Shown: piece by piece, positions 44,741 to 53,411 of the stretch | How the letters are laid out: every line of letters starts with the position of its first letter | Numbering within the stretch: position 1 is the first letter of the stretch | Assembly (NCBI GenBank): GCA_965230045.1 | Contig: OZ245940.1 | Span: 3,410,001-3,474,000 of the forward strand | Reading direction: 5' to 3' | Source: G963662905 sp965230045 | GTDB taxonomy: Bacteria > Bacteroidota > Bacteroidia > Bacteroidales > WRLA01 | DNA: 64,000 bases | Program-made: the position numbers and the translations under genes | The notes under the pieces: generated by a model | Database searches by the model: none | The model's input: only the letters and a program-made list of their open reading frames with translations | What the model was told of the DNA's origin: nothing

Positions 44741-45571
44741 TTACTGAACAACGAATTTAGTCAATTTCACCTGCTCATTCAGCTCCACTTTTAAAATATA
44801 TGCTCCACTGTTTAAGTTGCTTAAATTCAGTGAGTGGGCGCTGATCGGAAGTCTGACTTCTTCCTGATAAACAACTTGTCCCAAAAGGTTTAGGATGCTG
44901 AGCTGAGCAGAAAAAGCGCTCTCTGTTTTTATAGAGATATGTGCATAATCTGACACCGGATTTGGATAAACACCGCTGATTTCCAGTAAATTGTTCGTTT
45001 CACTAATGGAAGTTGTTTCACCAATGGCCAGGATATCATCGATATGCGCTGTGGCAACAATATTATCGCCCTGAGCATCGGCTTCCATGCTGTGCAAAAT
45101 CCTGATTGTAGCAACATTGGCCATAACATCAGCATAGGTGCCATTCCCTGCAACCGTAACCATATCTTCTTCCTTGATCATAAATGCAACTTCTTTGTCC
45201 ATTTCACCGGCATCTACAATGATTGCATCTTTTGAGGCAAACCAATCGCCTTGTTTTGGGTTGCTGCCTGTACCGAGGGCAACCCGCATATGCAATGCCT
45301 GATCACTGGCGTTGCTGATTTTGGCACTAATGGTATGAACGCCGGCTTCAAGATAATTTCCGGCAAACTCATCCTGACTGAAGGTTACCAGTTTTCCCTG
45401 GTTTCCGCTGCCATCTGCTGTGATATGGAGTTTATTTTCAACTACTTCACCCCGCTGCCAGCCATGATTGTTGCCGTCGGTAAAGTCATGGAGCAATCCA
45501 TGATAAATCTGACTGTTTGCAGCAAAGGCAAAAGTCACCGATAATAGAATTGAGAGTACTGTTTTTTTCAT
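44741..45571 (-). CDS. T9SS-secreted protein with C-terminal sorting domain
   Basis: Secreted protein of 276 aa. A signal peptide (about 1-20, ending FAANSQ) is followed by a beta-rich domain of unknown function and a type A sorting domain in the last 75 residues: ISGVYPNPVSDYAHISI, LSILNLLGQVVYQEE, LNSGAYILKVELNEQ and the end LTKFVVQ. Type IX secretion would export it across the outer membrane and cleave the tail. The central domain resembles carbohydrate-binding or jelly-roll modules only loosely. Monocistronic. Confidence 0.88.
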   Translation of the reverse strand: MKKTVLSILLSVTFAFAANSQIYHGLLHDFTDGNNHGWQRGEVVENKLHITADGSGNQGKLVTFSQDEFAGNYLEAGVHTISAKISNASDQALHMRVALGTGSNPKQGDWFASKDAIIVDAGEMDKEVAFMIKEEDMVTVAGNGTYADVMANVATIRILHSMEADAQGDNIVATAHIDDILAIGETTSISETNNLLEISGVYPNPVSDYAHISIKTESAFSAQLSILNLLGQVVYQEEVRLPISAHSLNLSNLNSGAYILKVELNEQVKLTKFVVQ

Positions 45572-45776
45572 AAATTTTGAATTTTGTTGTTGTTTAAAAT
45601 GTGGTTGAACCCTTTAATTTATTGATATATAAACAACAAGGTCAGGATTTTGTTCGGAAGGAGCCATACGCTTGAGGCTACTATTTTTTCAAAAAAGAAG
45701 GCTGGCTATTTTCATCCACATAAAACCAAGCTAACATTAATTTGTTAATTTTGGCTGTTAATTCAAAAAAACAGAT

Positions 45777-47426
45777 ATGCTAAAATCTATTAATCCCACG
45801 AAGACAGAGAGTTGGAAGAAATTGCAAAAGAATTTCAACCATGTGCAGGCATTGCATTTAAAAGATTTGTTCCGTTCAGATGAGCAAAGGTTTGAGCGTT
45901 TCAGTATGGCTTTTGGGCCCCTGATGCTGGATTATTCCAAAAACCTGATCGACAGCGAGACAATGGAACTATTGAACGATCTTGCCGGGCAATGCGCATT
46001 GAAGGAAGGGATTGAAGCAATGTTTTCCGGAGAAAAAATCAATGAAACAGAAAAACGTGCGGTGCTGCATATTGCCTTGCGCAATTTGTCAGATCAGCCA
46101 ATAATGCTTGATGGGCAGGATGTTATGCCTGAAATCCGGAAAGTCCGTGCTCAAATGCGCGATTTTTCGGAAAACGTGCGCTCGGGCGAATGGAAAGGCT
46201 TTACCGGAAAGAAAATCCGGGATGTTGTTAATATTGGCATCGGTGGTTCAGACCTGGGGCCGGTAATGGTATGTAAAGCACTGGAGCACTACAGCCACGA
46301 ACGCCTGAACATGCATTTTGTGAGCAATGTGGACGGTGCCCATATGCACGAGACGCTCAAAAACCTCAATCCCGAAACCACACTTTTCCTGATCGTTTCC
46401 AAAACTTTTACCACACAGGAAACCATGACCAATGCGCATACAGCGCGCAATTGGTTCCTGAACAGTGATGCCACCGATGCAGATGTGGCAAAACATTTTG
46501 TGGCCATCTCGACAAATACCGAAGCTGTTGGAGAATTCGGAATCAGTGAAAGCAATATGTTCCGCTTCTGGGATTTTGTCGGGGGACGTTATTCCCTCTG
46601 GTCGGCAGTTGGGCTGAGCATTGCCATTTCAGTGGGCTACGAACGCTTTGAAGAGCTGTTGCGTGGTGCCGAAGCAATGGACAATCATTTTAAAACAGCT
46701 GATTTTAAAGAGAATATGCCTGTTATTCTGGCTTTGCTCGGAATCTGGTATGCCGATTTCCATAAAGCAGAAACCGAAGCCGTTTTGCCCTATGATCAAT
46801 ATCTGGATCGTCTTCCGGCCTACCTCCAGCAGGCGGTTATGGAAAGCAACGGCAAATTTGTTGACCGTGCCGGAGCAGAAGTGGACTATGCTACCAGCCC
46901 GGTTGTTTGGGGCGAACCGGGGACAAACGGCCAGCATTCTTTTTACCAGTTGATCCATCAGGGTACCAGCCTGATTCCTTCTACTTTTATGGCAGCCGCA
47001 AAACCGCTGAACGAGCTGGAAGATCATCACCGGAAACTGCTTTCCAATTTCTTTGCGCAAACCGAAGCCATGATGAACGGGAAATCAGCCGAAGAAGCCG
47101 AAGCAGAATTGCGTGCACAGGGAAAATCAGATGCGGAAATTAAGAAACTCCTGCCGTTCAAAGTTTTTAAAGGGAATATCCCAACCAATTCGATCATCTA
47201 TGACCAACTGACACCGGAAGTGCTCGGAATGCTCATTGCTTTGTTTGAGCATAAAATTTTCGTTCAGGGCATCATCTGGAATATTTTCAGTTTTGACCAA
47301 TGGGGCGTGGAACTGGGAAAACAGCTTGCACGCAAAATCCTGCCGGAACTGGAAAATGAAGAGACCGTAAAAGACCATGACGTGAGCACAAATGGATTGA
47401 TTAATTATTATAAATCAAGACGTTAA
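45777..47426 (+). CDS. pgi: Glucose-6-phosphate isomerase
   Basis: Protein of 549 aa, normal for Pgi. Signature regions are DVVNIGIGGSDLGPVMV (about 143-159), VSKTFTTQETMTNA, FVGGRYSLWSAVGLSIAI and the C-terminal GIIWNIFSFDQWGVELGKQL. It interconverts glucose 6-phosphate and fructose 6-phosphate in the cytoplasm, feeding glycolysis and nucleotide-sugar synthesis. A TAATTTTG promoter-like word lies about 24 bases before the ATG. The next gene starts 1 base after its stop and is probably cotranscribed. Confidence 0.97.
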   Translation: MLKSINPTKTESWKKLQKNFNHVQALHLKDLFRSDEQRFERFSMAFGPLMLDYSKNLIDSETMELLNDLAGQCALKEGIEAMFSGEKINETEKRAVLHIALRNLSDQPIMLDGQDVMPEIRKVRAQMRDFSENVRSGEWKGFTGKKIRDVVNIGIGGSDLGPVMVCKALEHYSHERLNMHFVSNVDGAHMHETLKNLNPETTLFLIVSKTFTTQETMTNAHTARNWFLNSDATDADVAKHFVAISTNTEAVGEFGISESNMFRFWDFVGGRYSLWSAVGLSIAISVGYERFEELLRGAEAMDNHFKTADFKENMPVILALLGIWYADFHKAETEAVLPYDQYLDRLPAYLQQAVMESNGKFVDRAGAEVDYATSPVVWGEPGTNGQHSFYQLIHQGTSLIPSTFMAAAKPLNELEDHHRKLLSNFFAQTEAMMNGKSAEEAEAELRAQGKSDAEIKKLLPFKVFKGNIPTNSIIYDQLTPEVLGMLIALFEHKIFVQGIIWNIFSFDQWGVELGKQLARKILPELENEETVKDHDVSTNGLINYYKSRR

Positions 47427-47427
47427 G

Positions 47428-47985
47428 ATGATTGTAATTGGAATAACAGGAACACTCGGCGCCGGAAAAGGAACCGTAGTGGAGTATCTTATTGAACGCT
47501 ATGGATTTAAACATTATTCAGTACGCGATTTCCTGACAAGAAAACTGAAAGAGCAGGGGCTTGATGTAAACCGTGATACCATGACGGATCTGGCAAATAA
47601 ACTCCGCGCAGAACACAGCCCATCCTATGTTACTGATTGCTTATATGATGAAGCTGCTCGAAGCGGTAAGAATTGCATTATTGAAAGCATCCGCACACCC
47701 GGCGAGATTGAATCACTCAGATCAAAAGGAGCATTTACCCTTTTTGCCGTTGATGCCGACCGGAAGTTGCGCTATGAGCGGATTAGCCAACGCAAATCCG
47801 CAACAGACTCGGTGAGTTTTGAAACTTTTGTGCAAAACGAAGAACGCGAAATGGAAACCAATGATCCAAACAAACAAAACCTGCGCCGCTGCATCGAAAT
47901 GGCTAATTATGTGCTTTATAATAATAATTCGATTGATAAACTTTATGAACAGTTAGGAAAAATCCTTCCTAAAACCATTACCTAA
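47428..47985 (+). CDS. P-loop nucleotide kinase-like protein
   Basis: Protein of 185 aa with a Walker A loop GITGTLGAGKGT (5-16). VRDFLTRKLKEQGLDVNRDT and IIESIRTPGEIESL resemble deoxynucleoside-monophosphate kinases and dephospho-CoA kinases, and a lid-like segment RYERISQRKSATDS follows. Substrate is uncertain; a separate canonical coaE would be expected elsewhere. It is cotranscribed with pgi (1-base gap). Confidence 0.75.
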   Translation: MIVIGITGTLGAGKGTVVEYLIERYGFKHYSVRDFLTRKLKEQGLDVNRDTMTDLANKLRAEHSPSYVTDCLYDEAARSGKNCIIESIRTPGEIESLRSKGAFTLFAVDADRKLRYERISQRKSATDSVSFETFVQNEEREMETNDPNKQNLRRCIEMANYVLYNNNSIDKLYEQLGKILPKTIT

Positions 47986-47997
47986 ACCTTCAATCAT

Positions 47998-48040
47998 CAT
48001 CAAAACCTTCAAGGTTTTAAAAACCTTGAAGGTTTTGATG
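47998..48040. repeat. Perfect inverted repeat after kinase gene
   Basis: Arms of 21 bases (47998-48018 and 48020-48040) built on AAAACCTTGAAGGTTTTGAT are separated by one base; a third partial copy follows to about 48058. It could stop transcription or stabilise the mRNA end, but no T run is attached. Confidence 0.8.
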
Positions 48041-48087
48041 GTTGAAGGTTTTGATGATGGTTGATAAAGTTTTTTAAAACACCCAAT

Positions 48088-48942
48088 ATGATCTATCTAC
48101 CTCTGGCACTGCTGTTTTCAACAATGATTTTGGTGACCTTTAAACTTTTCGGCAAATGGAAAGTGGAGTTGATGCCGGCTGTTGTAACTAATTATTTTGT
48201 AGCCGGAGCATTGGGTTATCTTTCAGCCCCCACATCCTTTACTTTTACCGGACTGCCTGAAAATATCTGGTTTCCATTTAGCTTGCTTACGGGATTTACC
48301 TTGATTTTTGTTTTTCTGTTTTATGGTACTTCGGCACAAAAAGTTGGTGTGGCCCTAACTACGGTAACCAGCAAAATGTCGGTGATCATTCCTGTAATGC
48401 TCGGATTTTTGATTATTGGAGACCGGGTCAATCTGTTAAAAATTATTGGCATCCTGATGGCTTTACTGGCTTTCTACTTAACTTTCAAAAAAGAAGAAGG
48501 CTACAGCTTCGACCGCAGGCAAATCCTGTTCCCGGCTCTTTTGTTTCTGGGCAGTGGGGCAAACGATTCTGTAATGAAATATGCTGAGCATCATTATATT
48601 GGCAATGACCTTGTGCTTTATCTCGCTACGGCTTTTTCGGTATCAATGGTCTTTGGCGTGTTGATCCTCGGCGGGATGTTGCTGCTGAAAAAGACAAAAA
48701 TAAACTGGAAAAGTATTGTTGGAGGAATAGCATTGGGGACATTTAATTGGTATTCTACCATTTTTTTCATCAATGCACTCCGTCATATGGACGTTAGTTT
48801 TTTTATCCCTGTGTTTAATGCAGCATTGGTTACTATCGCCGCATTGGTTGGTTTTATTGCCTTTAAGGAAAAACTACGCACCATCAACTGGATGGGAATC
48901 GGACTGGCTGTTGTTGCCATTGTGCTGATTGCTTTGGCTTGA
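48088..48942 (+). CDS. EamA-family (DMT) transporter
   Basis: Membrane protein of about 284 aa with roughly ten membrane segments in two EamA repeats. The second half contains GIALGTFNWYSTIFFINALR and ends with VGFIAFKEKLRTINWMGIGL. A TTG-started extension to 48061 is less likely than the ATG at 48088. It exports or imports a small metabolite; substrate cannot be inferred. It stands alone. Confidence 0.85.
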   Translation: MIYLPLALLFSTMILVTFKLFGKWKVELMPAVVTNYFVAGALGYLSAPTSFTFTGLPENIWFPFSLLTGFTLIFVFLFYGTSAQKVGVALTTVTSKMSVIIPVMLGFLIIGDRVNLLKIIGILMALLAFYLTFKKEEGYSFDRRQILFPALLFLGSGANDSVMKYAEHHYIGNDLVLYLATAFSVSMVFGVLILGGMLLLKKTKINWKSIVGGIALGTFNWYSTIFFINALRHMDVSFFIPVFNAALVTIAALVGFIAFKEKLRTINWMGIGLAVVAIVLIALA

Positions 48943-49007
48943 TTTTTTACTTCCCTTTAAACCTTCCGTTACATTCATAGTCATAGCTGCATTAATAATA
49001 AACGACT

Positions 49008-49439
49008 ATGAGAAAAACAATCATTTTATTCTTCATGCTGGCTGCTGGTATTTCGCTGTCAGCTCAGGAAATTACAGAGCAAAAAGCCGCTGATAAGAAG
49101 CCGGCAAAACCTGGTATGGAAAATATGCTGGATGAGTTAAAAACAGTACTGAAACTCAATGAGCAACAAACTGCCCAAATGGAGATGATCAAAGTGAAAT
49201 ATGAACCCGCAATTAAGGAAATCAGGGAGAATACCAGCCTCAGCCGCGACAAAAAGAGAAAGCAATCGAAAGAGCTATTTAAAAAGATTGACAAAGAAAT
49301 TGAAGAAATGCTCACAGCAGAGCAAAAAGAGCTTTGGGCAGAATATAAGGAAAAACGGATGCAAAACCGTCCGCGTGATGCACGGGGTGGAAGAGGTAAA
49401 GGACAAGGTCGCCGCGGGGGAGGAGGTTATGGCCGGTAG
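49008..49439 (+). CDS. Small secreted Spy/LTXXQ-like protein with RGG tail
   Basis: Protein of 143 aa with a signal peptide (about 1-19, ending SLSAQ). The mature part is a long helix (LDELKTVLKLNEQQTAQMEM to MLTAEQKELWAEYKEKRM), the layout of Spy/CpxP-type periplasmic chaperone-like proteins. The C-terminus is an Arg/Gly-rich tail (DARGGRGKGQGRRGGGGYGR) that may bind RNA, metal or surfaces. Function unknown. A terminator follows 28 bases after the stop. Confidence 0.72.
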   Translation: MRKTIILFFMLAAGISLSAQEITEQKAADKKPAKPGMENMLDELKTVLKLNEQQTAQMEMIKVKYEPAIKEIRENTSLSRDKKRKQSKELFKKIDKEIEEMLTAEQKELWAEYKEKRMQNRPRDARGGRGKGQGRRGGGGYGR

Positions 49440-49467
49440 AACATATTGATTTTCCTTTCGGATATTT

Positions 49468-49493
49468 GCCCGGTCTTTTGGCTCGGGCTTTTT
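49468..49493 (+). terminator. Rho-independent terminator
   Basis: GCCCG and CGGGC enclose an 11-base loop and are followed by TTTTT, downstream of the small secreted protein gene. Confidence 0.7.
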
Positions 49494-50060
49494 GTGCTGT
49501 TTGGGAGTCATATGCGCTTGTGAAGTAGGGTAACGCCCCGTTTTGTAAAAAAATAGTCCAGTAATCAGCCTGAAGGATTGACACATTAATTGCTCTTGCA
49601 ATAAAAGATATTAGAGGTCTGTAAATAAATACATAGTTTAATAACATTCTTCTATGAATAACTCTACCGAAGCTTCGGTAGAGGAGAAATTTAATCTATA
49701 TAATTCACTTAATATCAATCTATTTTGATATGTACTTACATAATGACCTATAGAAGAAATTATTGCTTTGCAGTTCTTCTCTTTAACCTGATTGATTCAT
49801 GAAATTTCGTCATGAGGGCACAAAACGCAATAAGAGAAAGGGAGCGCAGATTTTTGGCGCACAGGAATAGCCGTAGCTATTTTGAGCACCAAAAAGATAG
49901 CATTCCTTTCTGTTGCAGCGGTTTGGGCACGTAATAGAATTTTTTGTGAATTATTCAGGTTAAATGGTTTATTATTAGTAAAAGCAAAACTGATAAAAGC
50001 AAGATTTTCAATAAGCAGTTTAAATAATGCTGCGTTTACCCTGATATTAATGTATTGAAA
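49494..50060. other. Gene-free spacer with palindrome and miniature element
   Basis: The stretch holds no gene. It contains a perfect 18-bp palindrome CTACCGAAGCTTCGGTAG (49664-49681) and a miniature element (MITE C, 49784-49962, listed separately). The rest is unique AT-rich DNA. Confidence 0.7.
49784..49962. mobile_element. MITE C, copy 1 (about 179 bp)
   Basis: Inverted ends TAACCTGATTGATTCA and TGAATTATTCAGGTTA flank an internal sequence with GGAGCGCAGATTTTTGGCGC and CACCAAAAAGATAGCATTCC. An inverted copy lies at 61397-61574 with high identity throughout. No coding capacity. Confidence 0.82.
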
Positions 50061-50093
50061 TTTGCATTTGTGTGGAAAAAAAATTTATCTTTG
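50061..50093 (+). promoter_or_regulatory. Promoter of Abi-like gene
   Basis: TTTG (50061-50064) and TATCTTTG (50086-50093) are 21 bases apart, an excellent match to the Bacteroidota consensus. The ATG at 50162 is downstream, which rules out the earlier in-frame GTG at 50072 as the start. Confidence 0.75.
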
Positions 50094-50161
50094 CAATAAC
50101 ATGCTTACCCCGCTTCTCATTAGAACAGCGCGCTCAGGGTGAGCTTTTTATTTATAGACAA

Positions 50162-51058
50162 ATGAGTAAGGTGCCCTATCAAAAATCGGTGCTTCAATAT
50201 GCAGAGCAACTTCAGAAAGTTAAAGAACGAGGCTTAATTGTGCGTGATGAAAAACGTTTCCTGAAGCTTGTTGAGCTAAAGAGTTATTATCGTTTAAGTG
50301 GCTATTGGTATCCTTTATTAGAAGATAAGAGGAATCATATTTTTAAATCTGAGGCAAGTTTCGATGCAGCAATGCAAATGTATAGCTTTGATTCTGAGTT
50401 AAGGAGATTAATGAATCAAGCATTAGAAAAGATTGAAATAGCAGTTAGAGCTAAAATGATTTACATTATGGCTCACTCATTTGGTGCATATTGGTACATG
50501 GATTCGAATAGGTTCAAGAATATTATTTCCCATTCGCAAACCATTCTTAAAATTGCCGGAGAATACAATCGAAGCGATGCCAACTTTATTTCTGCTTTTA
50601 AACAAAAGTATTCAAATGAATTGCCGCCATGTTGGACAGCCTTCGAAATTATTTCGTTTGGTGTGTTATCGAAATTATATCAGAACCTGAGACATGGAAA
50701 AAGTAAAAGGGAAATATCGAATTGGTTTGGCCTGGATGATAAAACTTTTAGTTCCTGGCTCCATAGTTTTGTGTATGTAAGGAATATATGTGCTCATCAT
50801 TCACGATTGTGGAATGTTGAACTAAGGATACAGCCCAGATATCCAGATCGCCCTTTTAATGAGTGGTTGATGGAGAAAGTAGCCCAAAATAACCGAATGT
50901 TTTTTGTTTTTTCAATGATTATTTATTTTTTACAGACCATTGATGGAAATAAAATATTTCTGAAAAAGCTTAAAGCTTTAATTGCAAAATATCCCACTAT
51001 AGATACTGGTGCTATGGGATTTCCTGTTAATTGGGAGCATGAACCTTTGTGGCAGTAA
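50162..51058 (+). CDS. Abi-family protein (AbiD/AbiF-like, HEPN-type)
   Basis: Protein of about 298 aa of the Abi_2 family. It begins VPYQKSVLQYAEQLQKVKERG, has LKSYYRLSGYWYPL near residue 45, and near the C-terminus carries the HEPN-type R-x4-H motif in YVRNICAHHSRLWNVEL. Some relatives cause phage abortive infection, probably by RNA cleavage; others are uncharacterised. It has its own promoter and lies just before an AAA-type ATPase gene with a second promoter. Defence is a reasonable inference from family, not from experiment. Confidence 0.87.
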   Translation: MSKVPYQKSVLQYAEQLQKVKERGLIVRDEKRFLKLVELKSYYRLSGYWYPLLEDKRNHIFKSEASFDAAMQMYSFDSELRRLMNQALEKIEIAVRAKMIYIMAHSFGAYWYMDSNRFKNIISHSQTILKIAGEYNRSDANFISAFKQKYSNELPPCWTAFEIISFGVLSKLYQNLRHGKSKREISNWFGLDDKTFSSWLHSFVYVRNICAHHSRLWNVELRIQPRYPDRPFNEWLMEKVAQNNRMFFVFSMIIYFLQTIDGNKIFLKKLKALIAKYPTIDTGAMGFPVNWEHEPLWQ

Positions 51059-51100
51059 ATGTTGATTCCGTTTTTTGTTTTGGTATAATATTGTTCCTGA

Positions 51101-51132
51101 ATTGCATGTTGCGAAAATTTTCAGTATATTTG
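51101..51132 (+). promoter_or_regulatory. Promoter of ATPase gene
   Basis: ATTG (51101-51104) and TATATTTG (51125-51132), 20 bases apart, precede the ATG at 51165 by 32 bases. Confidence 0.6.
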
Positions 51133-51164
51133 TTTTGAAAAATTTCAAAACGAAAATAATCGCA

Positions 51165-52256
51165 ATGAATCCTTTTAAATTTGGAAGTGTAGTTGACGAC
51201 CCCTTTTTTACGAACAGGCTGAAAGAGCAGGAGCAAATTGCAAAACTATTGAATAGCAATAATCACCTGATCCTGATCAGCCCCAGAAGATATGGAAAAA
51301 CAAGTCTGATCCTTAAGGTGTTAAAACAGCAGGAGCGCCCCTATATTTTCCTGAACCTTCAGTTGATCACCGATACTTTTGATCTTGCGGCGCAATTATT
51401 AAAGCGGGTGAACAGGGCCTATCCTTATGAGCGCTTCAAAGACTTCTTGCGAAATTTTCGTGTCCTTCCAACCATTAGCCTTAATCCTATGACAAATGAA
51501 GTGGATCTGGGCTTTCAATCTGTATCGGCTGCACAGCCCTTGCTCGAAGATGTGCTCGACCTGATTGAAAAGCTGGGAGAAAACGGGAAACGCCCCATTG
51601 TTGTTTTGGATGAGTTTCAGGATATCCATAGAATAGAAAAAGGATTGGACCGGAAAATGCGCTCTGTTTTGCAACATCACGCCCATGTGAATTACGCCTT
51701 TCTGGGCAGTATGGAATCCATGATGCGTGAAATATTTGAAAGAAAGCAATCCCCATTTTATCATTTTGGAATGATGATGACACTGGATAAAATCCCTTAT
51801 CAGGATTTTAAAGATTATCTTGTGAAGGGTTTTGGAATGGAAAGCACGGAAGCAGAAGACGTCTCTGAACAAATTTTGGAGTTTACCCATTGCCATCCAT
51901 ACTATACGCAACAACTTGCATTTGTGATGTTTGATCAAATAGGCACAGGAATGAAGCCTACTGATCGGATCACGCAGGCAATTCAATTCATTATCATAAC
52001 CCATGACGCTGATTATGAACGGCTCTGGCAATTGCAAAATCAAACAGACCGTAAGGTTTTAGTTTCATTGGCACAAAATGAAGGCAATGTACTGAGCGAT
52101 CAGGTGCGCCTGCGAAACGGGCTTCCTGCTATGAGTACGGTTTACAGCAGCCTGAAACGTTTATTGGCTCAGGGATATATATTAAAAAATCAGGAAGGCT
52201 ATTCAATTGATGATCCTTATTTCGCAAAATGGATTTTAAAAAGAAGAAATCAATAA
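51165..52256 (+). CDS. AAA/STAND-like ATPase (archaeal-ATPase type)
   Basis: Protein of about 363 aa. It starts MNPFKFGSVVDDPFFTNRLK, the usual opening of this family, with Walker A in LISPRRYGKTSLI and Walker B in RPIVVLDEFQDIHR. A sensor-like FLGSMESMMREIF and a winged-helix C-terminus (STVYSSLKRLLAQGYILKN) follow. Such small ATPases are common accessory genes of Bacteroidota with unknown role. The upstream extension to 51075 reads through the promoter and is rejected. It is separated from the Abi-like gene by 106 bases. Confidence 0.85.
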   Translation: MNPFKFGSVVDDPFFTNRLKEQEQIAKLLNSNNHLILISPRRYGKTSLILKVLKQQERPYIFLNLQLITDTFDLAAQLLKRVNRAYPYERFKDFLRNFRVLPTISLNPMTNEVDLGFQSVSAAQPLLEDVLDLIEKLGENGKRPIVVLDEFQDIHRIEKGLDRKMRSVLQHHAHVNYAFLGSMESMMREIFERKQSPFYHFGMMMTLDKIPYQDFKDYLVKGFGMESTEAEDVSEQILEFTHCHPYYTQQLAFVMFDQIGTGMKPTDRITQAIQFIIITHDADYERLWQLQNQTDRKVLVSLAQNEGNVLSDQVRLRNGLPAMSTVYSSLKRLLAQGYILKNQEGYSIDDPYFAKWILKRRNQ

Positions 52257-52629
52257 GCCTTGGCTGTATTCTAAATAACGGATGTTTGTTAGGATAATCA
52301 GCTTTATTCAAAAAAGCTTATAGATTTCTCAGTCGGTAATGCCTTTCAGGCATAAACCTCCATCGAAATGACCATCTTAAAGGTTATTTTGCAGGGGGAG
52401 GGCAGATAGCGGACGCGGAACCTCCGCTATCTGCCCTCCCCCTGCTTCCTGACAATAAGAAACGGTCATTTCGACCAAAACACAAAGCAAAGCGGAGTGT
52501 TGCCGGGAGAAATCTAAACTCCCTTACAAACTTAAGTAAATAAATGGGTTGCATATGATTTGGCTCAGGATTCGATGATCTTTGATTATCTAATCCATTT
52601 GTAATTGTGCCATGAATCAACCTATATTT
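52257..52629. repeat. E-related palindromic region with perfect 23-bp hairpin
   Basis: No gene. Perfect inverted arms of 23 bases (52391-52413 and 52423-52445; outer word GCAGGGGGAGGGCAGATAGC) surround a 9-base loop. Around them an outer pair GAAATGACC / GGTCATTTC and the words AAAGCGGAGTGTTGCC and GAGAAATCT recall the layout of E elements with a different core. GGCTGTATTCTAAATA at 52261 is the inverted partner of TATTTAGAATACAGCC near 52947-52961. Confidence 0.75.
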
Positions 52630-52772
52630 AGAGTTCGTCTATAAAGTCCAACTTCTGCGTTGTTGCTCAAAATCTAAATCCTCATATACCCTAGTATACT
52701 GCGGTTTAGATTTTTCACACGCCTTGAATTTGAACTTTATAGAGCAAACTCCTGACATTATAGACAAACTCT
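52630..52772. mobile_element. MITE A, copy 1 (143 bp)
   Basis: The element runs from AGAGTTCGTCTATAAAGTCC to ATTATAGACAAACTCT, inverted ends resembling those of the IS at 59403-61047. ATTT flanks both sides (52626-52629 and 52773-52776), a candidate 4-bp target duplication. Internally AATCTAAA / TTTAGATT forms a hairpin. The copy at 61052-61194 is nearly identical. Confidence 0.87.
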
Positions 52773-52776
52773 ATTT

Positions 52777-52946
52777 AGAGTTCGTCTATAAAGTCGGGTT
52801 TCTGATTCAGAATGTTCGAGGTCGAGGCGTTGTGCTGAGCGTAGCCGAAGTGCATTCGCAGGGCTGAAAACAAGGAGTTTACCTTAGTAAATGACTTGGC
52901 TTCAGAACAAGAATAACGCTGAGATCGGACATTATGGACAAACACT
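52777..52946. mobile_element. MITE B, copy 1 (170 bp)
   Basis: It starts AGAGTTCGTCTATAAAGTCG and ends ATTATGGACAAACACT, again like the IS ends, and is flanked by ATTT (52773-52776 and 52947-52950). The interior (TCGAGGCGTTGTGCTGAGCG, CAGGGCTGAAAACAAGGAGT) differs from MITE A. An inverted copy is at 61221-61392. Confidence 0.87.
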
Positions 52947-52964
52947 ATTTAGAATACAGCCTTT

Positions 52965-52994
52965 ATGATTACCCACGAAAATCTTTGTAGAACC
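52965..52994. repeat. Solo right end of an E element
   Basis: ATTACCCACGAAAATCTTTG followed by TAGAACC matches the right terminus of E elements. It abuts the complete E copy 2 after five bases (TTAAT), so it is the remnant of a second, mostly lost or diverged copy. Confidence 0.7.
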
Positions 52995-52999
52995 TTAAT

Positions 53000-53345
53000 G
53001 GTTCTACACGGAATTTCGTGGAAAGAAACTTGAATGCTATCCCAAACAGATTCCTCCAAAGTTTCCTCATACTTCGGAAACTTTGTCGGAATGACGCGTT
53101 TTTATGAAGTCAGGAAGCAAATGCGGCGCACTTCGACTCCGCTCAGTGACCAGGCCGCATTTGCCTTAAACACCTAATAAACAGCGTCATTCCGACCGGA
53201 ACAAAGCCAAACGAAGTGATTAAGGCTTTGTGAAGGGAGGAATCTTTTGGAGTTCATTCTATTTTATTAAATATCTTATTTCCAAATATCTACTTAATAT
53301 TTAATTTCAAACATTATCATTACCCACGAAATTCTTAGTAGAACC
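53000..53345. mobile_element. E element, copy 2 (346 bp)
   Basis: Ends GGTTCTACACGGAATTTCGT and ACGAAATTCTTAGTAGAACC are inverted. The central words GCAAATGCGGCGCACTTCGA and GACCAGGCCGCATTTGCC are as in copy 1 but joined by the short CTCCGCTCAGT link instead of the longer one. No gene. Confidence 0.85.
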
Positions 53346-53411
53346 AATTTAATAAACACTTAAATTTAAGCTGCTTACATTATTTTGTTTGCATTTCATG
53401 AATAGAGCAGC

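Noticed and set aside
50072..50161. N-terminal extension of the Abi-like protein from a GTG
   Set aside because: The segment overlaps the promoter element TATCTTTG and would not be transcribed in full.
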